From Planctomycetota bacterium (lineage in GTDB: Bacteria; Planctomycetota; Phycisphaerae; Phycisphaerales; UBA1924): 64,000 bases of DNA. Positions 1 through 8,152 of this stretch are shown here, one piece after another (position 1 is the first letter of the stretch; every line of letters begins with the position of its first letter). The position numbers were made by a program, and so were the translations under genes. The stretch covers positions 1-64,000 of the forward strand of contig CAUJHH010000034.1 of the NCBI GenBank assembly GCA_963204725.1. The letters run 5' to 3'. Under the pieces are notes generated by a model. It was not told the DNA's origin and did not search any database. It worked only from the letters and a program-made list of their open reading frames with translations.

Positions 1-135
1 TCGATGGAAGACGCGCGGCAGAAGATCGAAGCTTGGCGTCGTCACTACAATGAGGAGCGTCCCCACAGCGCCTTGGGCAACTTGAGCCCCAGGGAGTTCG
101 CTGCGTCCAAGGCTCAAGAATGCCGGGTCGGATGA
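1..135 (+). CDS. IS3-family transposase, C-terminal end (cut by window edge)
   Basis: The first 44 codons are open and end in TGA. They contain the W-R-R-H-Y-N-E-E-R-P-H-S-A-L-G signature that closes the DDE integrase core of IS3-family transposases; the final Glu of the DDE triad lies upstream of what is visible. The remainder lies outside the window, so I cannot tell whether the element is intact. No inverted repeat end is obvious in the following 120 bases. A second, broken IS3-type transposase occurs at 45301-45965 but is not the same reading frame or sequence. Confidence 0.8.
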   Translation, partial: SMEDARQKIEAWRRHYNEERPHSALGNLSPREFAASKAQECRVG

Positions 136-252
136 AGCTGAAAAACTCACCCTGCGGTTGGTACAGGATCGGGTACAAGCGCAAACCATCACCCGACTGT
201 CATAGCGACTGGTTCAGAAAACGGGGGCAGGTCACTCCGTCCGCCGTGAGCA

Positions 253-810
253 TCAAGCAACTACCGGCTCGGCTCGAAGTTGATATACCGTGTCGTACTT
301 GTCCGCCACGGTGAGTGCGACGAGTCTCCGGGCGCAGCTTTCCACCGCTTCTCGTTGTCGCGAGAGGGCGAGCCAGCAACAGATACTTCCATCAAGTGTT
401 ACGATGGCGAGTCCATAGCCATTACGCACCGCATAGCCCGCACCAGCGCCTACAAGTGAAATACTGCATTTCCATGCCTCTACTGTACAAAGCTCGTGGA
501 TGCTCACGGACGTCACCAAATATCGTCGACGCTGTATGGTCAGTGTGCCTCTGAGTGCATTGTACACAGCAATGTCGCGGTCAAAACCTCTCATAGCAAA
601 TAGAACAGATGTGGCCAAGCAAATACCAGCCGCAACATGCCACGAAAGCAATGTCGACCGCGTGTCATCGAGCAGCGTAGGTATGAGAAACAGTATGCAA
701 AGAAACAATCCACAGCAAATAGGGAATACGGCTCGCCACCAATAATGCACTTTTATAGTGACATCATTATTATAATTGGTTATTGATGATTTAAGCAGGA
801 ATGAATGCAT
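253..810 (-). CDS. Two-TM membrane protein of unknown function, adjacent to RHS gene
   Basis: This 185-residue protein has two hydrophobic segments at about residues 28-45 and 56-72, followed by a roughly 110-residue soluble part rich in beta-prone residues. I do not recognise the family. The gene is clearly lower in GC than its surroundings, and the bases between it and the RHS gene are AT-rich, which suggests foreign origin. It starts only 15 bases after the RHS stop on the same strand, so it is probably co-transcribed. A small gene directly behind a polymorphic RHS protein is the usual place for an immunity protein. That role is inference from position and membrane topology only. Confidence 0.6.
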   Translation of the reverse strand: MHSFLLKSSITNYNNDVTIKVHYWWRAVFPICCGLFLCILFLIPTLLDDTRSTLLSWHVAAGICLATSVLFAMRGFDRDIAVYNALRGTLTIQRRRYLVTSVSIHELCTVEAWKCSISLVGAGAGYAVRNGYGLAIVTLDGSICCWLALSRQREAVESCARRLVALTVADKYDTVYQLRAEPVVA

Positions 811-825
811 ATATATTTCAGCAGA

Positions 826-2781
826 TTACTTCTTTGATGCTTGACATGCCTTGAAATTTTGAGCAGCTTGCGATAGTAGGAAGCTGCATGTGCCGTTAGT
901 TTCAGGATCGTATCCTGCTTGTAATGCACCCGATACTGCAGCATCAGTCTTTATAGCAGCATCGGCCGCAACTGCGATGGCTACGCCACCCACAACTGGA
1001 ACCGCTACTGTGAAGGCCACTGCTAATCCTCCTGCGCCCGCCGCGACCGCCGCGCCGACAACTATCGGTTCTGCAATAGCAGTAACGGCCGTGCCGGCTG
1101 CCGAGAGCCCAAGTGTCAGAGCCTGTGAGTCGTTACCCATAGCGTGAGCCATCATTGCATCTGATGTATCAAGAGCAAATGAATACGCCGATAGCACGGC
1201 ACCGGCTCCTCCCACTGCACCATTGACAGTGCGACCCATCACTTCTTGGGCAGGAGGTACTCGCGTATGTACCCGCGGTGCAATCTCAGTCATTCCGTTT
1301 GCACGGCTACCCAATCGTTCCTGACGCGCGGCAGCGACCCCTATCACAGTAGCACCTATGCCTGCGGCAGCGGGAACTCCGGATTGTCGATTGAATGCGA
1401 GACCATTTCCAGATGCGCTTCCAGCGCCATTAAGGAGTCGGCTAACTGTCTGCGGACACCTATTCTTTAATGCAGTTGCAATCCTAGAAAAGCGATCGCA
1501 AGATGGATCGGCACTGCAATCCGAAGCGGGCTCTGCGCCAAGCCCAAGTGAATCACGTAATGTTATAGGATTTGCCATCGTGTACTGATAGGTATTAGCG
1601 CCATTGACATACCCCGCCGGATCCCGTTCCATCCACCTTCCCAGCCCGGTGTCATACCATCTAAACCTGACGTGGTAAAGGGCGCTGGAGGGCTCGAAGC
1701 GGTACCCCGCGTAGCCGACCCGGTTGGCGGGCCCCTCCGGATCGCTGATCTGCCCGCCCGTGAGCGGTCCTCGTCCTGACCACTCCGCCACCGCGATGAT
1801 CAAGTCGTCAAGGTCGATTTGACCGCTTCGGTCCAGATCATGGTCGGCACGGTAATCGACGTCACCAATCTGCTCGTACCATGCAAGAGCACCGGTATCC
1901 GTGCTATCAGCGTATCCGTCGCCGTTGAAGTCGCCCGGCCAGCGGTGCTGGGCTCGTCCATACGGATCGTACGTTACGCGCTCCATCAGCATCCCGGACT
2001 CGTCGACAACGGCGACGACGGAGAACTGCCGGTCCGTCAACTGGAAAGAGGCGCGCGTGAAGTCGCCCGCGTCTTCGCCCGTCTCCTCCTGGCGACGCAG
2101 CATTACGGCGTCGTCCATGTGACGAAGTCCCCAGAACTGCTGCATGCGGTAGTCCGAGATCAGTCCTTCCTCATACGGGTCCGGGTCGTGCGCGACCTCA
2201 ACCCACTCCTCCAGCACCTGCCAACTGGCCGAGTAGAAGTACGCCCGGCGCTGGTCGAGTTCCCCATCGCGCGGCGTGTCGGTGTCCTCGACGCTCATGA
2301 TCCGCCAGTGCAGCCCGTTGTACTCGTGCCGCGAGACGTCCAAGGGCGGATCCTCGATGTTGCCAGTGATCCGCCTCACCTTTACCAACCGGTTCCAGGC
2401 GTCGTGCGTCAGTTCCAGACGCGTCGTGCCTGTCTCGTACCGCAGTCGAACGTTTCCTGCGTCGTCATACGTCACCGGGGCGTTCACATCCGGGACCGGC
2501 GACGGGTACTCCAGCGTCCGGTCATCGATCTCGTTGGCGCTGTTGTGGGCGCGAACGTCTGTCTCGCTCCCGTCGGCGAAATCGCCGTCGCCGTTCTTGT
2601 CCCACCGGAATGTCGCCCAGTTGCCCAGCATGTCCAACGTCCAATCCTGCGTGCCGGCCTGGCCCCATGTGGAAGCGTTGCCACGGTCCGACTCGATCAG
2701 GCGGTCCAGACCATCGTACGCGAACGCGAAGTCACGGTTGCCAAGGTGGGCCCCCTCCGCCTCGGAAAACGACAGTCGCAA
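826..2781 (-). CDS. RHS repeat-associated core protein with dockerin-like insertion, 5' truncated
   Basis: The 651 codons begin in the middle of a YD/RHS repeat region (motifs such as F-A-Y-D-G-L-D-R-L and H-E-Y-N-G). They include two calcium-loop motifs typical of dockerin type I domains (D-F-N-G-D-G-Y-A-D and D-L-D-R-S-G-Q-I-D) at about residues 280-335. They then pass through the RHS-associated core end (V-R-F-R-W-Y-D-T-G-L-G-R-W-M-E-R-D-P). After the core is a variable C-terminal tail of about 240 residues rich in Gly/Ala/Val, with several hydrophobic stretches, as expected for a polymorphic tip. The only start is a TTG without a Shine-Dalgarno sequence, and RHS proteins are normally much longer, so the 5' part seems to be lost at the junction near 2780-2930. 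A dockerin inside RHS is common in planctomycetes. Confidence 0.8.
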   Translation of the reverse strand: MRLSFSEAEGAHLGNRDFAFAYDGLDRLIESDRGNASTWGQAGTQDWTLDMLGNWATFRWDKNGDGDFADGSETDVRAHNSANEIDDRTLEYPSPVPDVNAPVTYDDAGNVRLRYETGTTRLELTHDAWNRLVKVRRITGNIEDPPLDVSRHEYNGLHWRIMSVEDTDTPRDGELDQRRAYFYSASWQVLEEWVEVAHDPDPYEEGLISDYRMQQFWGLRHMDDAVMLRRQEETGEDAGDFTRASFQLTDRQFSVVAVVDESGMLMERVTYDPYGRAQHRWPGDFNGDGYADSTDTGALAWYEQIGDVDYRADHDLDRSGQIDLDDLIIAVAEWSGRGPLTGGQISDPEGPANRVGYAGYRFEPSSALYHVRFRWYDTGLGRWMERDPAGYVNGANTYQYTMANPITLRDSLGLGAEPASDCSADPSCDRFSRIATALKNRCPQTVSRLLNGAGSASGNGLAFNRQSGVPAAAGIGATVIGVAAARQERLGSRANGMTEIAPRVHTRVPPAQEVMGRTVNGAVGGAGAVLSAYSFALDTSDAMMAHAMGNDSQALTLGLSAAGTAVTAIAEPIVVGAAVAAGAGGLAVAFTVAVPVVGGVAIAVAADAAIKTDAAVSGALQAGYDPETNGTCSFLLSQAAQNFKACQASKK

Positions 2782-2901
2782 ACTTCCCCCCAGAGAACCT
2801 GTCGCCAGTTTCGGACAACAGGGCGCTCTCTGTGCCAGGGCACGGTTTGACCACTCGAAAACCGTTCGACCTTCCGCGAGGAACTCGCCGATTTCACGAC
2901 A

Positions 2902-2931
2902 AAGCCCCGAGGCGGGACACGCTCGGGGCTT
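2902..2931 (-). terminator. Perfect 10-bp hairpin upstream of the truncated RHS gene
   Basis: AAGCCCCGAG (2902-2911) and CTCGGGGCTT (2922-2931) are perfect inverted repeats around a 10-base loop. On the minus strand the stem is followed by TTTGTCG, a weak T run, so it could end minus-strand transcripts arriving from the 3.0 kb side. It lies exactly where the RHS reading frame loses homology, so it may also mark a recombination boundary. Confidence 0.4.
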
Positions 2932-2935
2932 GGAA

Positions 2936-3235
2936 GCGGCGTGAGGACCGGCCCTTCAACCGGGCTCTGGGTGGCCGGAGCCGCCCAAAGTGGCACAATC
3001 TGGCAGCTCATGGCAGGTTTCGAGGTGGCTTAGAGGAGTGTTAACGGGGTCCCAGGTCGTTGATGCGGATGGCACGAAATGTCCAGAAATGTCGCTATGA
3101 CCGTGTCAGTTTTGTCAGTGGTGGCCGTCTTTAAAGCGAAGATAAAGCATTGGTATGAATAGAGATACACACGAAGTGCAGAACAAGGTGTGACAAGGCT
3201 TCTGAGCGTCACACGCCCTGAGCTTTCGGCATCGA
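2936..3235. repeat. Dispersed non-coding repeat, copy A
   Basis: About 300 bases here align, with many substitutions and small gaps, to 40695-40985. Shared blocks in the same order include AGCGG(C/T)GTGAGG at the start, CTGGGTGG, TGGCAG...ATGGCAGGTTT, AAATGTCCAGAAATGTCGC and TTGTCAG. They are followed by a GATAAA...GAAGATACA-like block and a TTTCGGC(A/T)TCGATC end. No long reading frame is shared, although one frame on the minus strand gives A-T-F-L-D-I in both copies. Copy B lies directly behind the serine recombinase at 38630-40468, so copy A may be the left-over right flank of another, lost copy of that cassette. Confidence 0.7.
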
Positions 3236-3499
3236 TCTGGTCGAGGGCGCGACATAGCTCAATGCGATCTCGGCAGTGGAGTTCGCCGCCAGGGCTTGAG
3301 CACGCGCTCGAACGGCGCAAGCCAGACCAATCACGCCCGCTCCGATCACCACGGTATCACAGGAATCTTTGGCATCAGCTAGGGTGTCATACGACTGGTT
3401 CGAAGCGTGCGTCACCGATCTTCCAAGGGGCTTTTGCTGGAAGAGTTGGGCGAAAGCGTACGGAGTTCGCGTACGTGCGATTTCAGCTCGGCGCGGCAA
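3209..3499 (-). pseudogene. Remnant of an FAD-dependent oxidoreductase (N-terminal Rossmann segment)
   Basis: A 96-codon minus-strand frame contains D-T-V-V-I-G-A-G-V-I-G-L-A-C-A, the GxGxxG dinucleotide-binding start of FAD-dependent oxidoreductases such as the L-2-hydroxyglutarate oxidase or glycine oxidase class. Normal family members are 350-420 residues; here the fold breaks off about 20 residues after the glycine motif. The sequence on either side of the motif does not look like family sequence. The segment abuts repeat copy A, which probably took part in the deletion. It is not expected to make a working enzyme. Confidence 0.55.
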
Positions 3500-3513
3500 G
3501 GTCGGATACGCGT

Positions 3514-4275
3514 CTATCGCGAACGACGCCGGACGGGGCTCGCGAGCGCCGCCGCGACGAACACCGAGAGTGTTGCGGCGCTGGGTACCGTCGATATTGT
3601 GAAGCTGCCGCTATCGCTGAATGGGCCCATGGCATCCGTCACGAAGAACAACGCGCTAAACGTACCATTGATCCGCACGGAGCCGTAAGCGGATCGGTCG
3701 CCTGTGATCGGCGGCGTGCCTGCGGGCGGCGTGGAATCTGTTGTGAACGGCATCATGTCCGTGACGAGAGCGAAGCCGTACGCCGGTCCGCCGAACGCTG
3801 GATCGATCCCGTCACCATCCGGTCCGCCGTTCCCGTTGAGCAGAGTCAGACTGGTAAAGCCCGGAGTCGGCGCGAACGAGATCGCCATCCAGTCCATGTT
3901 TGCGATGTGAAACACAGGATCGGTGACGGGCGAACTGAAGGTCATGGTCACCAAGTTGCCTGCAAACGCCAAATAGGTGAAACCCACCCGATCCGTCGTC
4001 GGAGTTGTGGGGCTGAAAGCGCTTGAATGGCTGAACTGGGGCGAGGAGCCGTCAATCGTTGAGTCACCCAGGCCGCTTCCGATTGCGTTGAACGAAAGCA
4101 CCGGGGCTCCAGAGATGCTCCCTGTGACCGCAATCCCACCCAGCGTTCCTGAGAACGCTCCGACGCCGGAGCTGCCGGGTGTGACTGAGGTCAGGTCGAG
4201 AAAGACATCGGAGTGGGCCATCGTGATCGGAAGAGTGGTGGACGTCAGTGCAAGGCTAAGCGTGACGCACTTCAT
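3514..4275 (-). CDS. Exported protein with PEP-CTERM-like C-terminal tail
   Basis: A 253-residue secreted protein is predicted. The ATG at 4275 follows GGGAG at good spacing and opens a signal peptide (M-K-C-V-T-L-S-L-A-L-T-S-T), so I prefer it to the longer frame. The mature part is rich in Ser/Thr/Gly and predicted beta strands with no known enzyme motif. The C-terminus reads T-V-P-S-A-A-T-L-S-V-F-V-A-A-A-L-A-S followed by R-R-R-S-R. This is the motif, single TM segment and Arg cluster arrangement of planctomycete PEP-CTERM-type sorting signals (exosortase substrates), although the exact P-E-P is replaced. Exosortase is not in this window. Function beyond surface or matrix location is unknown. 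Confidence 0.75.
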   Translation of the reverse strand: MKCVTLSLALTSTTLPITMAHSDVFLDLTSVTPGSSGVGAFSGTLGGIAVTGSISGAPVLSFNAIGSGLGDSTIDGSSPQFSHSSAFSPTTPTTDRVGFTYLAFAGNLVTMTFSSPVTDPVFHIANMDWMAISFAPTPGFTSLTLLNGNGGPDGDGIDPAFGGPAYGFALVTDMMPFTTDSTPPAGTPPITGDRSAYGSVRINGTFSALFFVTDAMGPFSDSGSFTISTVPSAATLSVFVAAALASPVRRRSR

Positions 4276-4830
4276 GGGTTTCTCCCAGCTGTTGAAAGCG
4301 TGGCTTGCGTGTGTGCGGCTGCCCGAGCCGAAAGCAGTTGCAGCGCACGGCGCACGCAAGCGAGTATAAGCCAAAAGGGGATATGTTCATCCATTTAATC
4401 AACGCGTGCCACTCATTTTGTTGCTTCAGACGTATTTGAGGCGACGTGGACGGACTATGGCGAAATGGATCCTGCATGCTTGCATTCCGTTTGGGTATTG
4501 GACGACCACCGTCCAAAGCTGCTTTGTGCCGCAAGGCTTTCGAGTCGCGTCGGGATCCGACGAGATTGGGGGGCGTTCGATCAGACGCGCAGCCAAGTAA
4601 TCGCTTTCGGTATCCATTTATCTACTATAATCGCCATGAGGTCGTCCCAGTGTCGTCGCGTGTCGGCTGGTATAAGCTTGCGGGGTCACGGCGATCGCCC
4701 GTGTCGGCGAGTGTGAACGCATGTTGTGGATCCATATCTGGTAGTCGCGGCCCGAGTAGTGTCGACGCGGCGCTCCACCCCGCAGGGGAGCCGGGTAGGC
4801 ATCCGCGCGATTGGAGTAGGTCGCTCAGGA
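4276..4830. other. 555-base stretch without a recognisable gene
   Basis: I see only short overlapping frames without family motifs or ribosome binding sites. It holds the promoter side of the PEP-CTERM-like gene and the 3' side of the nitronate monooxygenase gene. No hairpin with a T run stands out. Confidence 0.5.
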
Positions 4831-6291
4831 TCAGGCCGGTTCGTGGTCCTTAGCACCTCTGAGGAGATACTCAATGACATCCGCGGCCGTGTAAGAAGCG
4901 GCACCGGGTTTCAGAAAGCGCGCGACATCAATCACGTCATCGCCCGATGTGACGAGCGGCAGTTCCCGGTCGTCCCCTGTCGCTCCTCGAACTTGTTCCA
5001 TGCCGATGTTGGCCAGCAGCGCATTGCACAGACACATGCGTCCGTACGTCTCCGATTCCAGTCCGCCCTTGCGGACATAGTCCTCGACAGGTTCGGCCGG
5101 GCATCGCCACCCCAGAGATCCATCCTCCTTCTTGTACGCCTGGCGCAGATATCCGAGGTCGCACACACGCGCCGCTCGACCGGGAGACGTCGGGTCCGCC
5201 AGTGTCCCCGAAAGCTGGACAAGCTTGAACGGGAAGCCCGTGGGCGAGGCAACCGGGTCGGTGAACACTCGGAGCGTTCCGTCTTTGCTTCGCGTGAGCA
5301 CCTGATTCTTGATCTGCGTCGTCAATCCTGACTCTTCGCAGTACGCGAAGGCGGTGCCCACCTGGACGCCGGTCGCGCCCGACCGCAACGCCGCGGCAAC
5401 TCGAGCCGGATGCGCGTATGAACCGGCGAGCCAGAACGGCAGACCGAGCCCGCGAAACACGTCTAGATCCGCTTGGTCTCGTTCTCCATAAATCGGCTCC
5501 CCATCCGCAGTCAGACGCAGCGGTCCGCGCGGCGGGGCATTATGCCCGCCCGCGGACGGTCCCTCGACAACGAAGCCATCGATCCGGCCATTGGACTTCC
5601 TGGCCAGCATTGTCGCCAATGTCGCTGTTGACACGATTGCGAAGAAATGTGGCCTCTCGAGCGAGGGTGGTGTCCAACCCTCCGGCCACAGATCAGCCGG
5701 GTTGAACTTCGTCAGGAATCGATCACTCGGATCAGCGCCATGAACATCCAACGAAAGCTCGGCGCACTCTCCCGCGGCGAGACGATCCATCGCACCTGGA
5801 ATGTGCCTCGGAATACCTGCGCCGATCAGGACACAGGACACGCCCGCCAGCATCGCGCCGTACAGAGAAGGAAGCGTGGGAATCTGGATCTTCTCCAGAT
5901 AGTTGATGCCAACTTGCCCACCATGACCCTCGCGCGCGAGGAAGACCTCAACGAAGTTGCTCGCTACCACGAGCTCGGTTGCGGCTCGCGAGGCCTTCTC
6001 GGAAGGAAGCGGCTTGGACGCAAAGGGAGCAGTGACGGCTTTCCCTCCGGGGCGGAAGTAACGCTGGAGTATCCGGTCCGCAACGCCTGGTATCGGAAAC
6101 GCGGCAAGACTCCGCCGCACATGCGCCCCGGGATCGCCGACTTGTAGGCGACGGGCGACGATGACATCCAATGCGGTACCGGACACAACTCCGAGCTGAC
6201 CGGCGAGCGATACAGCTCGTGCGAGCCGCCAATCCGACACGCCCACGCCCATGCCGCCCTGGATGATGATCGGATGAACATGGGCGAGCAT
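4831..6291 (-). CDS. Nitronate monooxygenase / 2-nitropropane dioxygenase family, long form with Cys-rich C-terminal extension
   Basis: An FMN-dependent TIM-barrel enzyme of 486 residues. The N-terminus has I-I-Q-G-G-M-G-V-G-V-S (phosphate/FMN-binding start), and E-G-P-S-A-G-G-H-N-A-P places the family's catalytic-type His at 250. S-G-A-T-G-V-Q-V-G-T-A-F is the late FMN phosphate loop. Typical bacterial nitronate monooxygenases are 320-370 residues. The additional about 110 residues here carry four cysteines (C-D-L-G-Y-L-R, R-C-P-A-E-P, C-L-C-N-A-L) that could bind metal. The start at 6291 has GGAG seven bases upstream. The gene lies 55 bases behind a cupin and NnrS, which ties it to nitrogen-oxide handling. 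The substrate (propionate-3-nitronate or another nitroalkane) cannot be read from the sequence; a PfaD-like role is the alternative. Confidence 0.8.
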   Translation of the reverse strand: MLAHVHPIIIQGGMGVGVSDWRLARAVSLAGQLGVVSGTALDVIVARRLQVGDPGAHVRRSLAAFPIPGVADRILQRYFRPGGKAVTAPFASKPLPSEKASRAATELVVASNFVEVFLAREGHGGQVGINYLEKIQIPTLPSLYGAMLAGVSCVLIGAGIPRHIPGAMDRLAAGECAELSLDVHGADPSDRFLTKFNPADLWPEGWTPPSLERPHFFAIVSTATLATMLARKSNGRIDGFVVEGPSAGGHNAPPRGPLRLTADGEPIYGERDQADLDVFRGLGLPFWLAGSYAHPARVAAALRSGATGVQVGTAFAYCEESGLTTQIKNQVLTRSKDGTLRVFTDPVASPTGFPFKLVQLSGTLADPTSPGRAARVCDLGYLRQAYKKEDGSLGWRCPAEPVEDYVRKGGLESETYGRMCLCNALLANIGMEQVRGATGDDRELPLVTSGDDVIDVARFLKPGAASYTAADVIEYLLRGAKDHEPA

Positions 6292-6346
6292 AGAAAACTC
6301 CGTGAGTGAATTCGAGCAGGAGGTAAGCTGCGCGGAATCGCGACGA

Positions 6347-6727
6347 TCACGACGCCATGAGTGAGACCTGAAGCAAGAACGAGGCAGGGTTTGCGGCTTT
6401 CACCGAGTGCGGAACATCAGGAGCGAGCACGAGCAGACAGTGCGGCCCCCGTGCATGAGATCGGCCACTCGCGGTGACCACGACCTCGCCTTCAATAGGC
6501 TGGATCGTGACGAACCCCGCAGCTTTGTGCTCGGGAAGCTCGGCACCGACATCAACCACGAACAGCGCGACGGTGCGAGTTGCTCCCTTGAACAACGTCT
6601 TCTGGCGATGGCCGTGTCGAGAGGGCCCTTCTGTTCGAATCGCTGCCGCTTCTGCCGAGAGATCAAGTACTAGCACGGAAGCGCCAGACCTCTGCTCAGG
6701 GGATTCTCGGACACGCTTGTCACTCAT
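6347..6727 (-). CDS. Small cupin protein, paralogue of the gene at 26215
   Basis: A 126-residue single-domain cupin. It shares with the protein at 26215-26634 the blocks H-G-H-R-Q-K-T-L-F-K, R-T-V-A-L-F-V and A-P-D-V-x-H, and the ending F-L-L-Q-V-S-L. The first cupin motif has lost its H-x-H pair (E-H-K-A-A is present) but the second keeps D-V-P-H, so metal binding is uncertain. I chose the ATG at 6727 because it overlaps the NnrS stop by one base (TAATG on the minus strand), implying translational coupling. Both copies of this cupin lie beside genes for NO or nitrate metabolism, which suggests a role there, for example sensing or protection. No enzyme activity is assignable. Confidence 0.75.
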   Translation of the reverse strand: MSDKRVRESPEQRSGASVLVLDLSAEAAAIRTEGPSRHGHRQKTLFKGATRTVALFVVDVGAELPEHKAAGFVTIQPIEGEVVVTASGRSHARGPHCLLVLAPDVPHSVKAANPASFLLQVSLMAS

Positions 6728-7989
6728 TATCGAGCTCCGATCGATTGCTCGCGGCTTGGTGGAAGCGGCGCGTCTTCGCTCCGTGGCCGGCATCCCAGCA
6801 GCATTGGACCGTAAGAGCAGACATAGACCAAGAACGCGGCCGTCCACGCCGTTCCAGAGGCGAGCATGGCGAGCAACGAGATCTCTGGAATCAGCGCCGC
6901 TCCGACTCGCAGGCCCGCCGCGAGAAGCACAAGGACAAACGCCACCACTTCGGCTCGCCCGGCGCGGACCTTACGGCCCGAGTGTCCGAGCGCGGTCCGG
7001 GTGACCATGCCCATGATCAAGCCGCCCATGGAGCCAACCGACAGCGCATGGATCGCCGCGGATCGTGCGACGGAACCAAACGACGCCAGGCCCAAGAGCA
7101 GAAGGCCCACCGGGATCCACGCGTACGAAACGTGAAGAATCCAGAGCAACGGGTTTCGACGCACAGCAAGAGGATTCCATCCAATTGCTTGGACTGTGAC
7201 CGCCCCCCCGGCGACCAGTGCGAGGATACCGGTCAAGGCATTGGATGCGTGGATCGAGTCCGAGAGGAATGCCCCCCCGGCAAGCGCGAACGAGCCACGG
7301 TGCAGCCAGGCGGAGCGCCAGCGTCTCGCGTCGGGAACAGCGTTCGCGGAGAAGCCAGGCACGACACGACCGCCGACGATCATCTCAATAAGCACGACAA
7401 AGAACAGCCCTGCCTCGATCGCCTGCAGGGGCGAGATGGGAAGAAGACCATGGCTGGCTGCGTGGAACGCCATGTTGGCGCTCCCGAGCATCGATAGCAC
7501 TCCCACGAGCGGCATGCTGCACCAGCTACGGGCGCGTACGAACTTCCGTGCGAGCACGCACGTCACAATGAGCAGGGGTAGCGAGTCGATCGCCGCCGTG
7601 AGCGCTCCGTAGGCGAAGAACATCCCAACGCGACCCACCAGCCACAGGCCTACGAGCAAAGCGAGCGGCAAGCCCGCCGGCAGTGGGAGTCCAGTCCAGT
7701 TGCGTGCTGCCGTGAAGAGAAAGCCGATGATGATGGCCACTGCGAAGCCATAGACCATCTCGTGGGCGTGCCAGAACAGCGGTGGCAGAGATGGCGTGAA
7801 GAAGTTGTGGTACCACATGCCCAGCCAGAGCGGCACCGCGATTACGGCGAAGCACGCGCCAACAAGGTAGAACGGGCGGAAGGCATCGAGGAAGAAAGAT
7901 GGCCTTCCACCATGCCACGCCACTGGTGGCCTCGACGAGATGGTCGGTGCCGACACGAACACGGTCGCCTTGGATTTCTCTTGCGGCAT
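6727..7989 (-). CDS. nnrS: NnrS family haem- and copper-containing membrane protein
   Basis: A 420-residue membrane protein with about twelve hydrophobic segments. It has the NnrS landmarks P-F-Y-L-V-G-A (usually F-R-P-F-F), W-H-A-H-E-M-V-Y-G-F, G-F-L-F-T-A-A-R-N-W-T-G, G-G-R-V-V-P-G-F and R-T-A-L-G-H-S-G-R. NnrS proteins in proteobacteria are regulated with denitrification genes and protect against NO stress. The ATG at 7989 (M-P-Q-E-K) precedes the first conserved block, whereas the longer frame adds a low-quality extension overlapping the thiolase gene. The 163 bases between the thiolase stop and this start could hold a separate promoter. The stop overlaps the start of the cupin gene. It fits with the nitrate reductase island 11 kb downstream. 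Confidence 0.88.
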   Translation of the reverse strand: MPQEKSKATVFVSAPTISSRPPVAWHGGRPSFFLDAFRPFYLVGACFAVIAVPLWLGMWYHNFFTPSLPPLFWHAHEMVYGFAVAIIIGFLFTAARNWTGLPLPAGLPLALLVGLWLVGRVGMFFAYGALTAAIDSLPLLIVTCVLARKFVRARSWCSMPLVGVLSMLGSANMAFHAASHGLLPISPLQAIEAGLFFVVLIEMIVGGRVVPGFSANAVPDARRWRSAWLHRGSFALAGGAFLSDSIHASNALTGILALVAGGAVTVQAIGWNPLAVRRNPLLWILHVSYAWIPVGLLLLGLASFGSVARSAAIHALSVGSMGGLIMGMVTRTALGHSGRKVRAGRAEVVAFVLVLLAAGLRVGAALIPEISLLAMLASGTAWTAAFLVYVCSYGPMLLGCRPRSEDAPLPPSREQSIGAR

Positions 7990-8152
7990 GGTGGTCCCAA
8001 GACTCTGACTCGCACTCCGCAAGCCATCGAAGCCGTTCGCGACTTTCCGGACGCCCGCTCGCGCGTAGCCCGAGGAACGAGGCACGCCGCAATTATAGAC
8101 ATGAACATCTACATTTACGTGCCGGCCGAAGCAAGACGCGGCCATCTTGTAG

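Noticed and set aside
1819-2850. 343-codon plus-strand frame within the RHS gene
   Set aside because: Antisense shadow of RHS repeats; composition Val/Arg-rich with no domain.
5309-6232. Several plus- and minus-strand frames inside the nitronate monooxygenase gene
   Set aside because: Alternative-frame shadows without motifs.
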